A DNA stretch of 37,367 nt, taken from assembly GCF_000014445.1 (NCBI RefSeq), contig NC_008496.1, positions 1-37,367 of the forward strand. Direction: 5' to 3'. The notes beneath the pieces are model-generated. The model was not told the origin of the DNA and searched no databases. It worked only from the letters and a program-made list of their open reading frames with translations. Shown here one piece after another: positions 23,902 through 32,019 of this stretch; position 1 is the first letter of the stretch; each line of letters begins with the position of its first letter. A program made the translations under genes and the position numbers. The DNA comes from Leuconostoc mesenteroides subsp. mesenteroides ATCC 8293 (GTDB taxonomy: Bacteria > Bacillota > Bacilli > Lactobacillales > Lactobacillaceae).

Positions 23902-23941
23902 CAAAAACCCCTTAACTTTGGCCGGTTCTAGGGGTTTTCGT
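23902..23941. terminator. Terminator of the decayed toxin locus
   Basis: AAAACCCCT pairs with AGGGGTTTT around a 17-nt loop; it works on both strands, as in the 13.7 kb locus. Confidence 0.65.
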
Positions 23942-24127
23942 GAAATGACTATTTTAGTTTATTAACAAAATAACAACTACCAACGCTGAAGCACGCTTGT
24001 GACTTAAAAGGTCATGTACCTAACATGGGTCTTTTTGTTTATATTTATACTATACCACTTTCACTGTTTTTGCCAATTATTTCTATTTCATAGATCATTT
24101 TGCTTGTTTTTATTTAGCATTTTTAAA

Positions 24128-24394
24128 CTAATTTTCAGGTGTGTTGTTTAATAATCCATTAATACTAAATGGGGTTAGTAATGAAATGGTCGTACTAAGC
24201 GATACTTCATCGGGTGTATGGCGTTCTTGATATATTAAGTATACGAAATTCGGAATCTTATTTGATATTGTTGACTCAACGTATATACGTTGCTTAAGGG
24301 CGGTATTGTCATCAGAAAGCGTTATATTTGCAATTTTTGGTGCTAAGTTATTTTCAATGTTATCTATTTTGTAGCCATTTTCCGCAAGAATCAT
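24128..24394 (-). pseudogene. Unknown protein, C-terminal part, frameshifted upstream
   Basis: The open frame reads MILAENGYKIDNIENNLAPK and runs 88 residues to IPNFVYLIYQERHTPDEVSL... NNTPEN. No ribosome binding site lies before the ATG. Instead a run of nine T (24395-24410 region) is preceded by coding-like sequence in another frame, so this is probably the tail of a longer protein broken at the homopolymer. I do not recognise it. Confidence 0.35.
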
Positions 24395-24678
24395 TTTTAA
24401 AAAAAAACGAATTCCTTACTTGCAATGCAGTCTTTGTTTGATAGGTTTGAATAACATTTTGTGTTTTCAAATTGTACTGAACTGATCATAATTATCTCTT
24501 TTCTATTTTCATGTAGTATCCCAATTTAGGTTGGTATAACGTGCATTTTAGATACATGATGATATCAGTAAATTATTTTCCACATCTGTAATTTTTACTT
24601 TTGAAGAGACACTATAAAATATAAATATTTGATTTTTATACTTTTTAAAGTGTTAACAAGTATTGTTTAGGAGAAAAC

Positions 24679-25080
24679 ATGAAATATTTAAAAGATAGTA
24701 CCCTGCTGACTAGTTGTCTTGTAGTATTTTTTGGTGGGTCATTAGGTAGCTTGTTCAGGCTACTAATTACCGAAATTCCACATATTGGGAGTAGTCCTTG
24801 GGTTATAGTAGTCATCAATGTTTTAGGATCATTCTTCCTTGCTTATATCGGAGCAGTCATTCCTGACAGCTATGACTATTCTTTAATTTTAAAAAATTTT
24901 ATAGGGACGGGTATCATGGGTGGCTTTACAACATTCAGCACATTTATACTTCAAATTAATCAATTAGGTAGAGAAAATTTTTTAATTAGTATTATTTATA
25001 CATTAATTAGTTTTATACTGGCTTACATTGCAGTTGTTTTTGGGAAAAATGTAGGAAAAAATCGGAGATTAAATCAGTGA
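24679..25080 (+). CDS. crcB: Fluoride channel subunit CrcB/Fluc (first)
   Basis: 133 residues with four membrane helices. FGGSLGSLFRLLI, the NVLGSFFLAYIG polar-track Asn, and the GTGIMGGFTTFSTF motif with Thr/Phe residues are hallmarks of Fluc channels. TTTAGGAG precedes ATG. It overlaps the next gene by 4 nt. Two different crcB genes in tandem usually make a heterodimer in Gram-positive bacteria, with antiparallel topology. Confidence 0.93.
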   Translation: MKYLKDSTLLTSCLVVFFGGSLGSLFRLLITEIPHIGSSPWVIVVINVLGSFFLAYIGAVIPDSYDYSLILKNFIGTGIMGGFTTFSTFILQINQLGRENFLISIIYTLISFILAYIAVVFGKNVGKNRRLNQ

Positions 25081-25424
25081 ATTTTTTTAACTCTTATTTG
25101 TATTTCTGTTTAGCTGCTGGGCTAGGTGCTGTTATTCGATATCTAGTTATAAGTTTTATGCCAAGGATTACAAATTTTTTCACAGGTGTTTTTTATGTTA
25201 ATATTATTGGTGCTTTTTTGATGGGTGTATTATCAGTTAATATGAACAGCAACGTCTGGCATATTATTATTGGAACGGGTTTTATTGGCGGCTTGACGAC
25301 ATTCAGCACCATGATGACACAGGGAGAGCAGTTTAATAGTTTTAAACGGAGTATGGTATATTTTGCATTGACATTAGTCTTAGGAATTTTTTTATTTATT
25401 GTAGCTATACACATACACGTTTAA
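25077..25424 (+). CDS. crcB: Fluoride channel subunit CrcB/Fluc (second)
   Basis: 115 residues with four helices, GLGAVIRYLVISFMP, the VNIIGAFLMGVL Asn and GTGFIGGLTTFSTMM. It starts at a GTG inside the stop of the first crcB (GTGA overlap), so the two products are made in equal amounts. The two subunits probably form one dual-topology fluoride exporter channel. Confidence 0.93.
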   Translation: MNFFNSYLYFCLAAGLGAVIRYLVISFMPRITNFFTGVFYVNIIGAFLMGVLSVNMNSNVWHIIIGTGFIGGLTTFSTMMTQGEQFNSFKRSMVYFALTLVLGIFLFIVAIHIHV

Positions 25425-25562
25425 CGAAATACTTTGAATGTGAAACACGCAGTTTTAAATGTCTTTGATGTTTTGTTAATACATACACAAAACGAATTCG
25501 CTTGATTCTGTTTTAATCAAAGAATGAGAATATATAAAGAAAATCGTTAAATTTTCCTGTAT

Positions 25563-25598
25563 TTGGAATCAACCCCCTTTTTGTTGTAAACTGATTTT
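25563..25598 (+). promoter_or_regulatory. Promoter placing +1 at the clc start codon (leaderless)
   Basis: TTGGAA (25563-25568), an 18-nt spacer and TAAACT (25587-25592) would start transcription about 7 nt downstream, at the A of ATG 25599. No ribosome binding site lies before that ATG, which fits leaderless translation. Confidence 0.45.
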
Positions 25599-27131
25599 AT
25601 GTTTAAAAAAAGAATTAGACTCAATACATCAAAGCTGTCAGTAGTATTATATGGCACACTTATAGGTTTTTTAACAGGAATAGTTGTTAGTGTCTTCCGC
25701 TGGACAATTGAAAAATTGCTTCAATTTGTGCAAACGCTGTATCTCGATATTTCACATGGCAATATAGCGTTAATATTTTTAGTGATAACTGCTAATTTAA
25801 TTTGTTTTTTAATTGTTTCATGGATGTTAAACAAAGAACCTAATATATCCGGTTCCGGCATTCCACAGGTTGAAGGTCTATTATTGGGTGAACTAAAAAT
25901 AAACTGGTGGTCGACATTGTGGCGGAAATTTATATCAGGAATTTTGGCTATTGGTAGTGGTTTAATGCTGGGGCGGGAAGGTCCTTCAATTCAACTGGGT
26001 GCATCAATTGGTCAGGGTGTGGCATCATATAAACGTCTTAGTCATAATCAATCGAAAGGGCTTATAGCCAGTGGTGCCGCTGCAGGTTTATCATCTGCAT
26101 TTAATGCACCTTTAGCCGGCGTTATGTTTGTATTGGAGGAAGTCTATCACAGTATTTCTCCCTTTGTCTGGGTTGGTGCATTGACAGGCGCAAGCGTTTC
26201 GGATTTTGTCTCTACGGTTTTGTTTGGCCAAACACCAGTTTTATCTATTGGACACTTAAGCGTTTTCCCGGTACAGTTATATGGTTTATTGTTGGTATTT
26301 GGTATTATATTAGGCTTATTTGGCTTTTTATATCAAAAATTTTTACTATTCAGCTTAAATTGTTACAGTAAAATTAGGGTTCCTAAATATTTATACGGTA
26401 TCGTGCCGTTTATCTTGGTGATACCGATTGGAATTTTATGGCCAAATCTTTTAGGTGGGGGAAATAATTTAATTTTATCACTGAAAGAAGCACCTATGAC
26501 AATGAAAATGATCATCGTAATTTTGTTAGTTCGATTTGTTTTCTCAATGATTAGTTACGGTTCCGGTCTGCCAGGGGGAATATTTTTACCTATTTTGACT
26601 CTAGGTGCACTAAGTGGCGCATTGATGGCTCATATATTTGTCTATTTACATCTCATGAGTGCAAATTATGCTTTAAACTTTATTGTGATCGGTATGGCAG
26701 GTTATTTCGCATGTATTGGTAAGGCACCATTTACTGCAATTATTCTTATCTTTGAGATGGTTGGGAGTGTGACCCACATTTTACCTTTAGCACTTGTAAG
26801 TTTAGTAGCCTACTTAGTAGTTGATCTATTAAATGGTGCACCAATATATGAATCTTTATTAGAACGTTTGTTGAAAAGAAAACCAGCGCATTTAGCGACG
26901 TCCTCCATGATAACTATGGAAGTCACTGTTCTTGCTGGTGGTATGCTAGAAGATCAACAAATAAGAGACTTACAACTGGAATCAAATAGTTTGATTACAC
27001 TGGTCAGAAGATCTGAAAATGTACTGATTCCCAAAGGAGACTTAGTATTACGTGCTGGTGATATTATTTATATTAGAATGAACCAAAAAGATGCAAAAAT
27101 TACTAGAAATCAACTATCACTTAACAACTAA
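25599..27131 (+). CDS. CLC-family chloride/fluoride-H+ antiporter
   Basis: 510 residues. The CLC selectivity signatures are GSGIPQVEG (85-93), GREGPSIQLG (125-134, with gating Glu127), and GGIFLPILTLGALSG near 325-340. An internal proton-path Glu pair is in FVLEEVYHSI. The C-terminal 80 residues form a TrkA-C-type domain (SLITLVRRSENVLIPKGDLV, LRAGDIIYIRM). The Ser in GSGIP is the chloride-type residue; dedicated fluoride CLC-F proteins usually differ here, so the ion is uncertain despite the crcB neighbours. There is no Shine-Dalgarno site upstream. Confidence 0.88.
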   Translation: MFKKRIRLNTSKLSVVLYGTLIGFLTGIVVSVFRWTIEKLLQFVQTLYLDISHGNIALIFLVITANLICFLIVSWMLNKEPNISGSGIPQVEGLLLGELKINWWSTLWRKFISGILAIGSGLMLGREGPSIQLGASIGQGVASYKRLSHNQSKGLIASGAAAGLSSAFNAPLAGVMFVLEEVYHSISPFVWVGALTGASVSDFVSTVLFGQTPVLSIGHLSVFPVQLYGLLLVFGIILGLFGFLYQKFLLFSLNCYSKIRVPKYLYGIVPFILVIPIGILWPNLLGGGNNLILSLKEAPMTMKMIIVILLVRFVFSMISYGSGLPGGIFLPILTLGALSGALMAHIFVYLHLMSANYALNFIVIGMAGYFACIGKAPFTAIILIFEMVGSVTHILPLALVSLVAYLVVDLLNGAPIYESLLERLLKRKPAHLATSSMITMEVTVLAGGMLEDQQIRDLQLESNSLITLVRRSENVLIPKGDLVLRAGDIIYIRMNQKDAKITRNQLSLNN

Positions 27132-27697
27132 ATAAATTTCAAAAACACGATTTTAGAGTTTTTGCGTCGAAAAGATAAATTCGTTATCAATTAAATTACA
27201 ATTACAGAAATAATTACCAGGAGATTCTTTTTTACAAATAATTGGAACCAGCTTTAGTTTCAAATTCAATTGAGATAACATCACTTTATCGTAATTTAGA
27301 GTGTTTTGATTGAGTGAGCACATCGTAATAGTGAAATTATATTCAACATAATTGTATCAAAATAAAAATTTGCCTAAGAAGAGATGGAGTATGATGATAT
27401 AAAAATTAGTTTTGTACTAACCATCAGCTTTTTTTGGTGTAAGTTCTTTGTTTAAACAATTTCTATATATTCCTTTTTTGCTAATAAAAAATCATATTTT
27501 TTTAATTAGAGACAGAAAATGTCTTTTTAAAAATTATATCGTAGGATCAGGACAATAATATATAGCGAAATTTGATTTGAATAATAAAACTATGGTATAT
27601 TTAACTTAATTTAATTTAAACGGTTGGGCGCAAGCTTCAAGAATTGTTAGTCGGGGAACTAGCATTTTTTGGAGCTTTTTAAATATTAGGAGAAATA
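27132..27697 (+). promoter_or_regulatory. Long gene-free leader with hairpins before the antiporter
   Basis: 566 bp without a gene. Near 27382-27430 GATGG pairs with CCATC ahead of a T-run, a possible weak terminator. Just before the antiporter, CAAGCTTC (27631-27638) can pair with GGAGCTTTTT (27671-27680), enclosing a smaller hairpin GTTAGT/ACTAGC (27646-27663). The outer stem with its T-run looks like a terminator placed immediately before the ribosome binding site AGGAG, so transcription attenuation or a riboswitch is possible. It matches no riboswitch consensus that I know. Confidence 0.35.
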
Positions 27698-28660
27698 ATG
27701 GAATATCTATTAATCATGTTCTTAGTCATAGTTACTATTTTTCTGGGAAAGGTAGGCACCTGGTTTGGTTTTTCTGAAGTTGTTGGGCAACTATTTTCAG
27801 GTATCATTTTAGGATCCAGCATATTTAATATAGTACAGTCAAGTAATTTAATCCACTTGATAGCTGAGATAGGTATTTTTTTACTGATGTTAAATTCGGG
27901 ACTAGAGTCGGATTTAAAGGAAATGAAAAGATACATTAAAGCATCGTCACTCATTGCAGTTATGGGGGTACTACTACCCTTAATTACTTTCCCGATTGCA
28001 TTTTTATTGCTTGGATATAATATACAGACTTCCATATTTGCCGGTGTTGTGTTCTCTGCAACTTCAATCTCTATAACGTTAGCTGTACTATCGGAACAAA
28101 AAAAATTAGCCACTGCAATAGGAGCAATCATACTTTCGGCGGCTGTAATAGATGACATAATTGCTTTGTTTGCGGTGACTTTATTTTCTGTTTTAGTAGG
28201 TGGAGGTGCACTGGGGATAAACAGTATTTTACCATTACTCGCTTTTGCGTTAGGTATACTACTCAGGAAGTATAATTTTTCTGATAAAATTGGTGTTATC
28301 AGTACGAAAATGGGTAATTCTTTCTTTTACCCTGTATTTTTCGGGTCCATCGGTCTTGAAATCGTAATCCAGGGACTGGGAGATAAGATAACAGCTATTA
28401 TAATTTTTAGTATTTTAGCTATTGTCACAAAATTTGTTGGCTCGTTATGGGGAGCAAAAATTTCTGGTCTAGATACCAGAGTTTCAAGTGCAATTGGGGC
28501 AGGCATGATTTCTAGAGGTGAGATGGCCCTTGTGATTATTCAAATAGGTATATCATCACATATTATTGATGATTATACTTCAGCGGAGTTTATTGTTGCT
28601 GTCATCGTTTCAACAATAGTAGCTCCGATAATCATGAAACCACTGTTCAAAAAGATTTGA
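27698..28660 (+). CDS. CPA2-family Na+(K+)/H+ antiporter
   Basis: 320 residues and about ten to eleven helices. SGLESDLKEMKRYIKAS is the typical loop, AAVIDDIIALFAVTLF near 147-162 carries the two ion-binding Asp, and MISRGEMALVIIQIGI near 268-283 carries the conserved Arg-Glu. It lacks the C-terminal TrkA-N domain, and at 320 residues is shorter than NapA/KefB (about 380), so one or two helices may be missing or it is a compact type. AGGAG lies before the ATG. With the CLC and CrcB proteins it forms an ion-stress block. Confidence 0.85.
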   Translation: MEYLLIMFLVIVTIFLGKVGTWFGFSEVVGQLFSGIILGSSIFNIVQSSNLIHLIAEIGIFLLMLNSGLESDLKEMKRYIKASSLIAVMGVLLPLITFPIAFLLLGYNIQTSIFAGVVFSATSISITLAVLSEQKKLATAIGAIILSAAVIDDIIALFAVTLFSVLVGGGALGINSILPLLAFALGILLRKYNFSDKIGVISTKMGNSFFYPVFFGSIGLEIVIQGLGDKITAIIIFSILAIVTKFVGSLWGAKISGLDTRVSSAIGAGMISRGEMALVIIQIGISSHIIDDYTSAEFIVAVIVSTIVAPIIMKPLFKKI

Positions 28661-28705
28661 TATTACAATTATAAAAGTTGCTATATTAGCAGATGGCTGA
28701 TTGGT

Positions 28706-28739
28706 TTCTGTCAGGTTATGCGTTATAAAATTTCATTTT
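28706..28739 (-). mobile_element. Tiny IS-B internal scrap
   Basis: GTCAGGTTATGCGTTATAAA then ATTTCATTTTGC resembles the complement of the IS-B orfA/orfB junction (compare 22521-22553). It lies between the antiporter and the VIT fragment. Confidence 0.55.
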
Positions 28740-28740
28740 G

Positions 28741-28952
28741 CTACTTAAATAGGGTTCCAAGCCAATAAGTGAAGGCCATTGTGAGCACTCCTGTGAATAT
28801 GTTGCGCAAAATAGCTGGAATTATTGGTGCTCGTCCCGCCCAAGCGCTTAGCCAACCAGTTAAAAAAAGTGCCCAAAGCGTTGCCAAAATTGTTCCTATA
28901 ACTTTCAGATTGTCGGGTAGTAATATCACGGATAGTAATGGCCAGATACCAC
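28741..28952 (-). pseudogene. C-terminal fragment of a full-size VIT1/CCC1 transporter
   Basis: The minus strand reads GIWPLLSVILLPDNLKVIGT, ILATLWALFLTGWLSAWAGR and APIIPAILRNIFTGVLTMAF to a stop at 28741. This is the last two helices of VIT1-family proteins, with the W.G.AP...A..RN...G...M..T pattern. It is cut at 28952 by the left end of IS-B copy 2. It differs from the short VIT at 6038, so the plasmid once carried a second VIT gene. Confidence 0.75.
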
Positions 28953-29019
28953 TGCTCTTATACTAAAAAAATGGACTATTTTTATTCAGTCCGTAAAATG
29001 AAAGTATAGGAGTATTTTT

Positions 29020-29262
29020 ATGTCAATTCGTTATTCACAAGATTTCAAAGATTCATTGGTTAAACTTCACCAAGAAGGCCGTTCACTTAAATCATTAGCA
29101 GAAGAATTTGGTCCGTCGAAAGATTCTATTGCTATTTGGCTTAAACAAGCTACCCCAATCATGATCAAGGGTCAGTCAAAGACTTTAAAAGACGTCAAGC
29201 AACTAGAGAAGCGCCTCGCTATTTTGGAGGAAGAAAACGAAATTTTATCACACATAGCCTGA
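29020..29262 (+). CDS. IS-B copy 2 orfA (HTH protein)
   Basis: 80 residues identical to the orfA of copy 1: SIRYSQDFKDSLVKLHQEGR HTH and EEENEILSHIA coiled coil. TAGGAG precedes ATG. It ends at TGA followed by CAG GCA TTG in the same frame, where orfB begins. Confidence 0.85.
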   Translation: MSIRYSQDFKDSLVKLHQEGRSLKSLAEEFGPSKDSIAIWLKQATPIMIKGQSKTLKDVKQLEKRLAILEEENEILSHIA

Positions 29263-29268
29263 CAGGCA

Positions 29269-30110
29269 TTGAGCGGCCATCTTACTAGCCAAAAAATAGT
29301 CCGTAATGTGGGATTGCCGCTCGTTAACCAATTTTTAGCACAAGGCTACGCGCTTGTGCGTATTTTAAGTGCACTTAAAATCAAACCTAGTACCTATTAC
29401 AACTGGCGCCATTGGCAGCCCAGTCGACAAGAAAAGCGTAGAGAATCTCTAAAACCTTATATTTTAGACGTTTGGAAAACCTTTAAATTTTATGGTTATC
29501 GCCGTATCGCTGCTTATAGTCAACAAACCGACGGTCCGAAAGTATCTGGGTATATGACACTCAAATTGATGCGTGAATTAGGGATTAAATCCCGCATGCA
29601 AAAACGTTATCGCAAGCCAAAAACTGTGGTGACTGTTGATCAAAAGCCCAATTTGATTAGACACTTGCATGATTTGAGCGGTGTTTGGCAAACAGATATC
29701 ACTTATATTCAGTTGACTAATCACAGATGGGTCTATTTAGCGACCGTTTTGGATCCTGAGAAGAGAAAAGTATTGGGCTATAAAATTGGCGATACAATGA
29801 CAGCCGAGCTAGCCACAAGTGCCTTACAGATGGCTTTAGATAAGCATCGAAAGCCATTAATTATTCATTCAGATATGGGGTCACATACACGAGTGCTGAA
29901 TTTAATATTAAATGTCAAAATTATGGCTTGAAACATTCATATTCACTCAAAGGACATCCATACGATAATGGCCGTATGGAAGCATTTCATTCAATATTGA
30001 AACGTGAAGAGGTGTATTTGAAGGCATACGAAACATTAACGCAAGTCCAAGCAGCCATTGGTTGGTATATCAATTTTTATAATCGCAATCGTATCTCAAA
30101 TGTTGCCTAA
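29269..30110 (+). pseudogene. IS-B copy 2 orfB, frameshifted transposase
   Basis: Opens at TTG 29269 and keeps both catalytic Asp residues, but loses the frame at 29881-29887 (TCACATACAC instead of TCACAATACAC in the intact copy). The Glu-containing tail (29928-30110, GRMEAFHSILKREEVYLKAY) is out of frame. Same defect as copy 1. Confidence 0.9.
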
Positions 30111-30151
30111 GTAACTGAATAAAAATAGTCCAATTTATTGACTTCTGAGCA

Positions 30152-30434
30152 AAAAAAGGCGCTCTGTTGCTCGTAGGGCGCTTCTGCAAGTTCTTCAGGT
30201 AAAAGTAACAATCCAAGTGGCTAACGCCTTCACATCGTCTCTTTTCATGCAATAAACGTCATTTAAACGCGCATTGAAACGTGACAGCATATCTGAACCA
30301 TCCGCCATGAGCTCTTGATTCAGATAGGTTTTCGACACATCAATTTCTTTGTTAGTGTGATGGTCAGTTTTACGTTCAAAATGGACTGCTAAACCAGGGA
30401 CTGCGCCACGCGTATTTTTCTTTAAATGCGCCAT
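30152..30434 (-). pseudogene. mob: MobV-type relaxase (mob/pre), N-terminal fragment
   Basis: ATG at 30434, with GAGGAG upstream, begins MAHLKKNTRGAVPGLAVHFE then RKTDHHTNKEIDVSKTYLNQ, the N-terminal motif of MobV (Mob_Pre) relaxases, whose conserved H and N residues (HTNKEID, YLN.EL) are seen. It continues MSRFNARLNDVYCMKRDDVK ALATWIVT, then a one-base T insertion shifts the frame. Correcting it gives TLPEELAEAPYEQQSAFF up to 30152, where IS-B copy 2 cuts the gene. The HxDE.PH catalytic part is lost. The oriT just upstream is kept. Confidence 0.82.
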
Positions 30435-30466
30435 CAAAAATGCCTCCTCGAAAAAGGTTTTCCAAG

Positions 30467-30524
30467 ACCAGTATAACACCGTTAAAAATCTGGTATAGCC
30501 TGTTATACCAAAATTCTATTTTGG
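30467..30524 (-). other. Candidate MobV-type oriT
   Basis: Just upstream of the relaxase start, the minus strand reads GGTGTTATAC (30480-30471), which matches the core of the pMV158-type nick region (GTG/TTATAC). Beside it are the inverted repeats TGGTATA/TATACCA (30491-30510) and CCAAAAT/ATTTTGG (30508-30524). Gene order and repeats fit a mobilisation origin. Confidence 0.65.
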
Positions 30525-30836
30525 ACAGGCTCTGCGAGGCGCGTCATCGACAAGCGATGACCGTAGCGTTTCCCCTTCCTGCTGGGGAAACTGCTATTTT
30601 ACAGCGCCACTTATCCGGCTTGTAAAACCTCCGGCGGGTCACGCCGTGACAGGGCAATTTATCATTGCAGGATCACTTTCAGTGAGAGCATGTCATGCAG
30701 AACGTTACCCGCGTGGGGCAAGCTGATGTCAGCTTAACCACATTAAAATAATCGGTAAACGTAAGTGTATAATAACAAAAAAATTGTAGTGGACTATCGC
30801 AATTAATAGGTGTTATACAATAAAAGCAAACAAAAA
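30525..30836. other. Non-coding region behind oriT
   Basis: No gene. GC-richer sequence with hairpins such as GGCGGGTCACGCC and TTTCCCCTTCC..GGGGAAA (about 30569-30591), of the kind found beside mob genes on rolling-circle plasmids; possibly a relic of a single-strand origin. Confidence 0.35.
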
Positions 30837-30858
30837 GGCACCCTTAAGGTGCCCACAT
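30837..30858 (-). terminator. Terminator of the type I toxin mRNA
   Basis: GGCACC pairs with GGTGCC around CTTAA. On the minus strand it is followed by five T. Confidence 0.75.
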
Positions 30859-30862
30859 TATT

Positions 30863-30967
30863 TTAACGATCATTAAGATCATCAAAATAACGTTTGATTG
30901 CGAACGTCACAACAGCAACACAGATTGCGTTAAACAATTGTGTGAGTTCTTGAAAAAAGTAAATCAT
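30863..30967 (-). CDS. Type I toxin peptide (Fst-like), with divergent antisense RNA
   Basis: A 34-residue peptide on the minus strand. ATG at 30967 has AAGGAGG (30984-30978) 10 nt upstream. It reads MIYFFQELTQLFNAICVAVV then TFAIKRYFDDLNDR: an aromatic start, one membrane helix with a Cys, and a charged tail, as in Fst/Ldr toxins. It lies 5 bases from its terminator. A -10 like TATACT (about 31024-31019) on the same strand would give a leader of about 45 nt. The plus-strand small RNA at 31069-31137 is a diverged copy of the antisense of this leader, so it could block the ribosome binding site and start codon. Too short for standard ORF calling. Confidence 0.75.
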   Translation of the reverse strand: MIYFFQELTQLFNAICVAVVTFAIKRYFDDLNDR

Positions 30968-31033
30968 GGAGTCTAAACCTCCTTGCCGTTGCAGTTATAG
31001 TAGGAAACAACAGCTTTTTAAGTATATCATGTT

Positions 31034-31062
31034 TTGAAATACCAATAATATAATGTTATAAT
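31034..31062 (+). promoter_or_regulatory. Strong promoter for the antitoxin-like small RNA
   Basis: TTGAAA (31034-31039), a 17-nt spacer and a perfect TATAAT (31057-31062), facing right, away from the toxin gene. Confidence 0.8.
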
Positions 31063-31068
31063 GTTAAT

Positions 31069-31137
31069 AGAAGAAAGTACATGGAGACTAACCTCTCTAG
31101 TAAAAAGGGCTAGTGCGTAGGAACACCAGCTCTTTTT
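31069..31137 (+). ncRNA. Small RNA (about 70 nt), candidate trans-acting antitoxin
   Basis: It runs from the promoter above to an intrinsic terminator GGGCTAGTG...CACCAGCTC plus T-run (31107-31140). CATGGAGACTAACCTCTCT near its 5' end resembles the complement of the toxin start codon and ribosome binding site (CATGGAGTCTAAACCTCCTT at 30965-30984), and GTAGGAACACCAGCT resembles 30998-31012. It would pair imperfectly with the toxin leader. Confidence 0.65.
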
Positions 31138-31141
31138 GTTT

Positions 31142-31570
31142 GTCTTTTTTTTTTGAAGCAAGTTTCCTTTCAGGGCAAGACAGTGTATAATTATAAACAA
31201 TAACTGCCATGAAACAGCTCTGCTGTTTCAAAGGCTTGGGCCAGTACGCTGGTCAAGCCTGGTGGCCCACTTTAAAATACAGTGACGCTGATAGTATGAT
31301 GGCTGGACTGTTATTTTTGACAATTAAAGACGCTTCAAAAAATTTCTTTAACCCCCAAATCACTAATAGGGGGGGTTAAATTTACAAAAAAGCCAACAGG
31401 CAAACAACCCTCATGCTTACGGGGCGTAGGGTTACAGCGAAATAATATTCGTGTATAAATTAATGTAATAATGAAAATTTGATAATAAAAATCGGCCGTT
31501 AAATGGCTTTTTTTATTAGATAAATCATTTTTAGGTTGCTATCAAGCTATTTACGATTAAGGAGGATTAT
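31142..31570. other. Structured non-coding region
   Basis: No gene. AACAGC-tct-GCTGTT (about 31215-31229), CTTGGGCCA...TGGTCAAG (about 31234-31257), and a strong stem TTTAACCCCC/GGGGGTTAAA (31347-31380) are visible. It may be an old single-strand origin, a regulatory leader for the next gene, or both; I cannot tell. Confidence 0.35.
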
Positions 31571-31855
31571 ATGACATACAATGCGATTAAAGGACGCTTT
31601 ACACACGTTGCGCCCGATAAATCGATAGTGTACGGTGATAAGCCTTATACGTTTGCCTTAACACCAGAACAAAGTGAACAGATTGACCAGGCGGTTTATG
31701 CGGTTGTCCTGGCCAAAAATTATAAAACGACCTCTTTCTCAATTGATGAGAAGTTAACGTTGTCTGACGAAGAAGTCACCCAACACAAATTAGTGGTCCG
31801 TTTACGCCTCCGCAAAAAGCACAAACAGCCGTCTCATAAACCGCTCACGGACTAA
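31571..31855 (+). CDS. Hypothetical plasmid protein
   Basis: 94 residues with an excellent site (AAGGAGG, 8 nt before ATG). MTYNAIKGRFTHVAPDKSIV is followed by a predicted mixed alpha/beta fold, TPEQSEQIDQAVYAVVLAKN and a very basic tail (LRLRKKHKQPSHKPLTD). The tail suggests nucleic acid contact. No membrane helix. I do not recognise a family. It stands alone, with a structured leader and a terminator about 90 nt after the stop. Confidence 0.6.
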   Translation: MTYNAIKGRFTHVAPDKSIVYGDKPYTFALTPEQSEQIDQAVYAVVLAKNYKTTSFSIDEKLTLSDEEVTQHKLVVRLRLRKKHKQPSHKPLTD

Positions 31856-31943
31856 AATTTCACAAATAACAAAAGGCTAGTTTTGGGGATTATGAGAGCT
31901 AGACCAATTATTTTAAGCTCAATTCACAAGAACAGATCACAGA

Positions 31944-31983
31944 AAAAGCGCCAAACCCTATGAAATTAAGGCTTGGCGCTTTT
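31944..31983. terminator. Strong bidirectional terminator
   Basis: AAAAGCGCCAA pairs with TTGGCGCTTTT around an 18-nt loop. Confidence 0.8.
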
Positions 31984-32019
31984 AACTTGGTATAAGCTAC
32001 ATTATGTTAATTCGTTAAA

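Larger units (their letters stand above)
28953..30151 (+). mobile_element. IS-B copy 2 (IS3 family), defective, 1199 bp
   Basis: Same length and, as far as I can read, same sequence as copy 1 (16084-17282), in the opposite orientation, including the one-base deletion in orfB. It interrupts the VIT fragment on the left and the mob gene on the right. Confidence 0.9.

Noticed and set aside
24440..24678. A fluoride (crcB) riboswitch before the crcB pair
   Set aside because: I looked for the conserved GG-GATGG-GTTC-CC and later CTGAT elements in 24440-24678 and 25425-25598 and did not find them.
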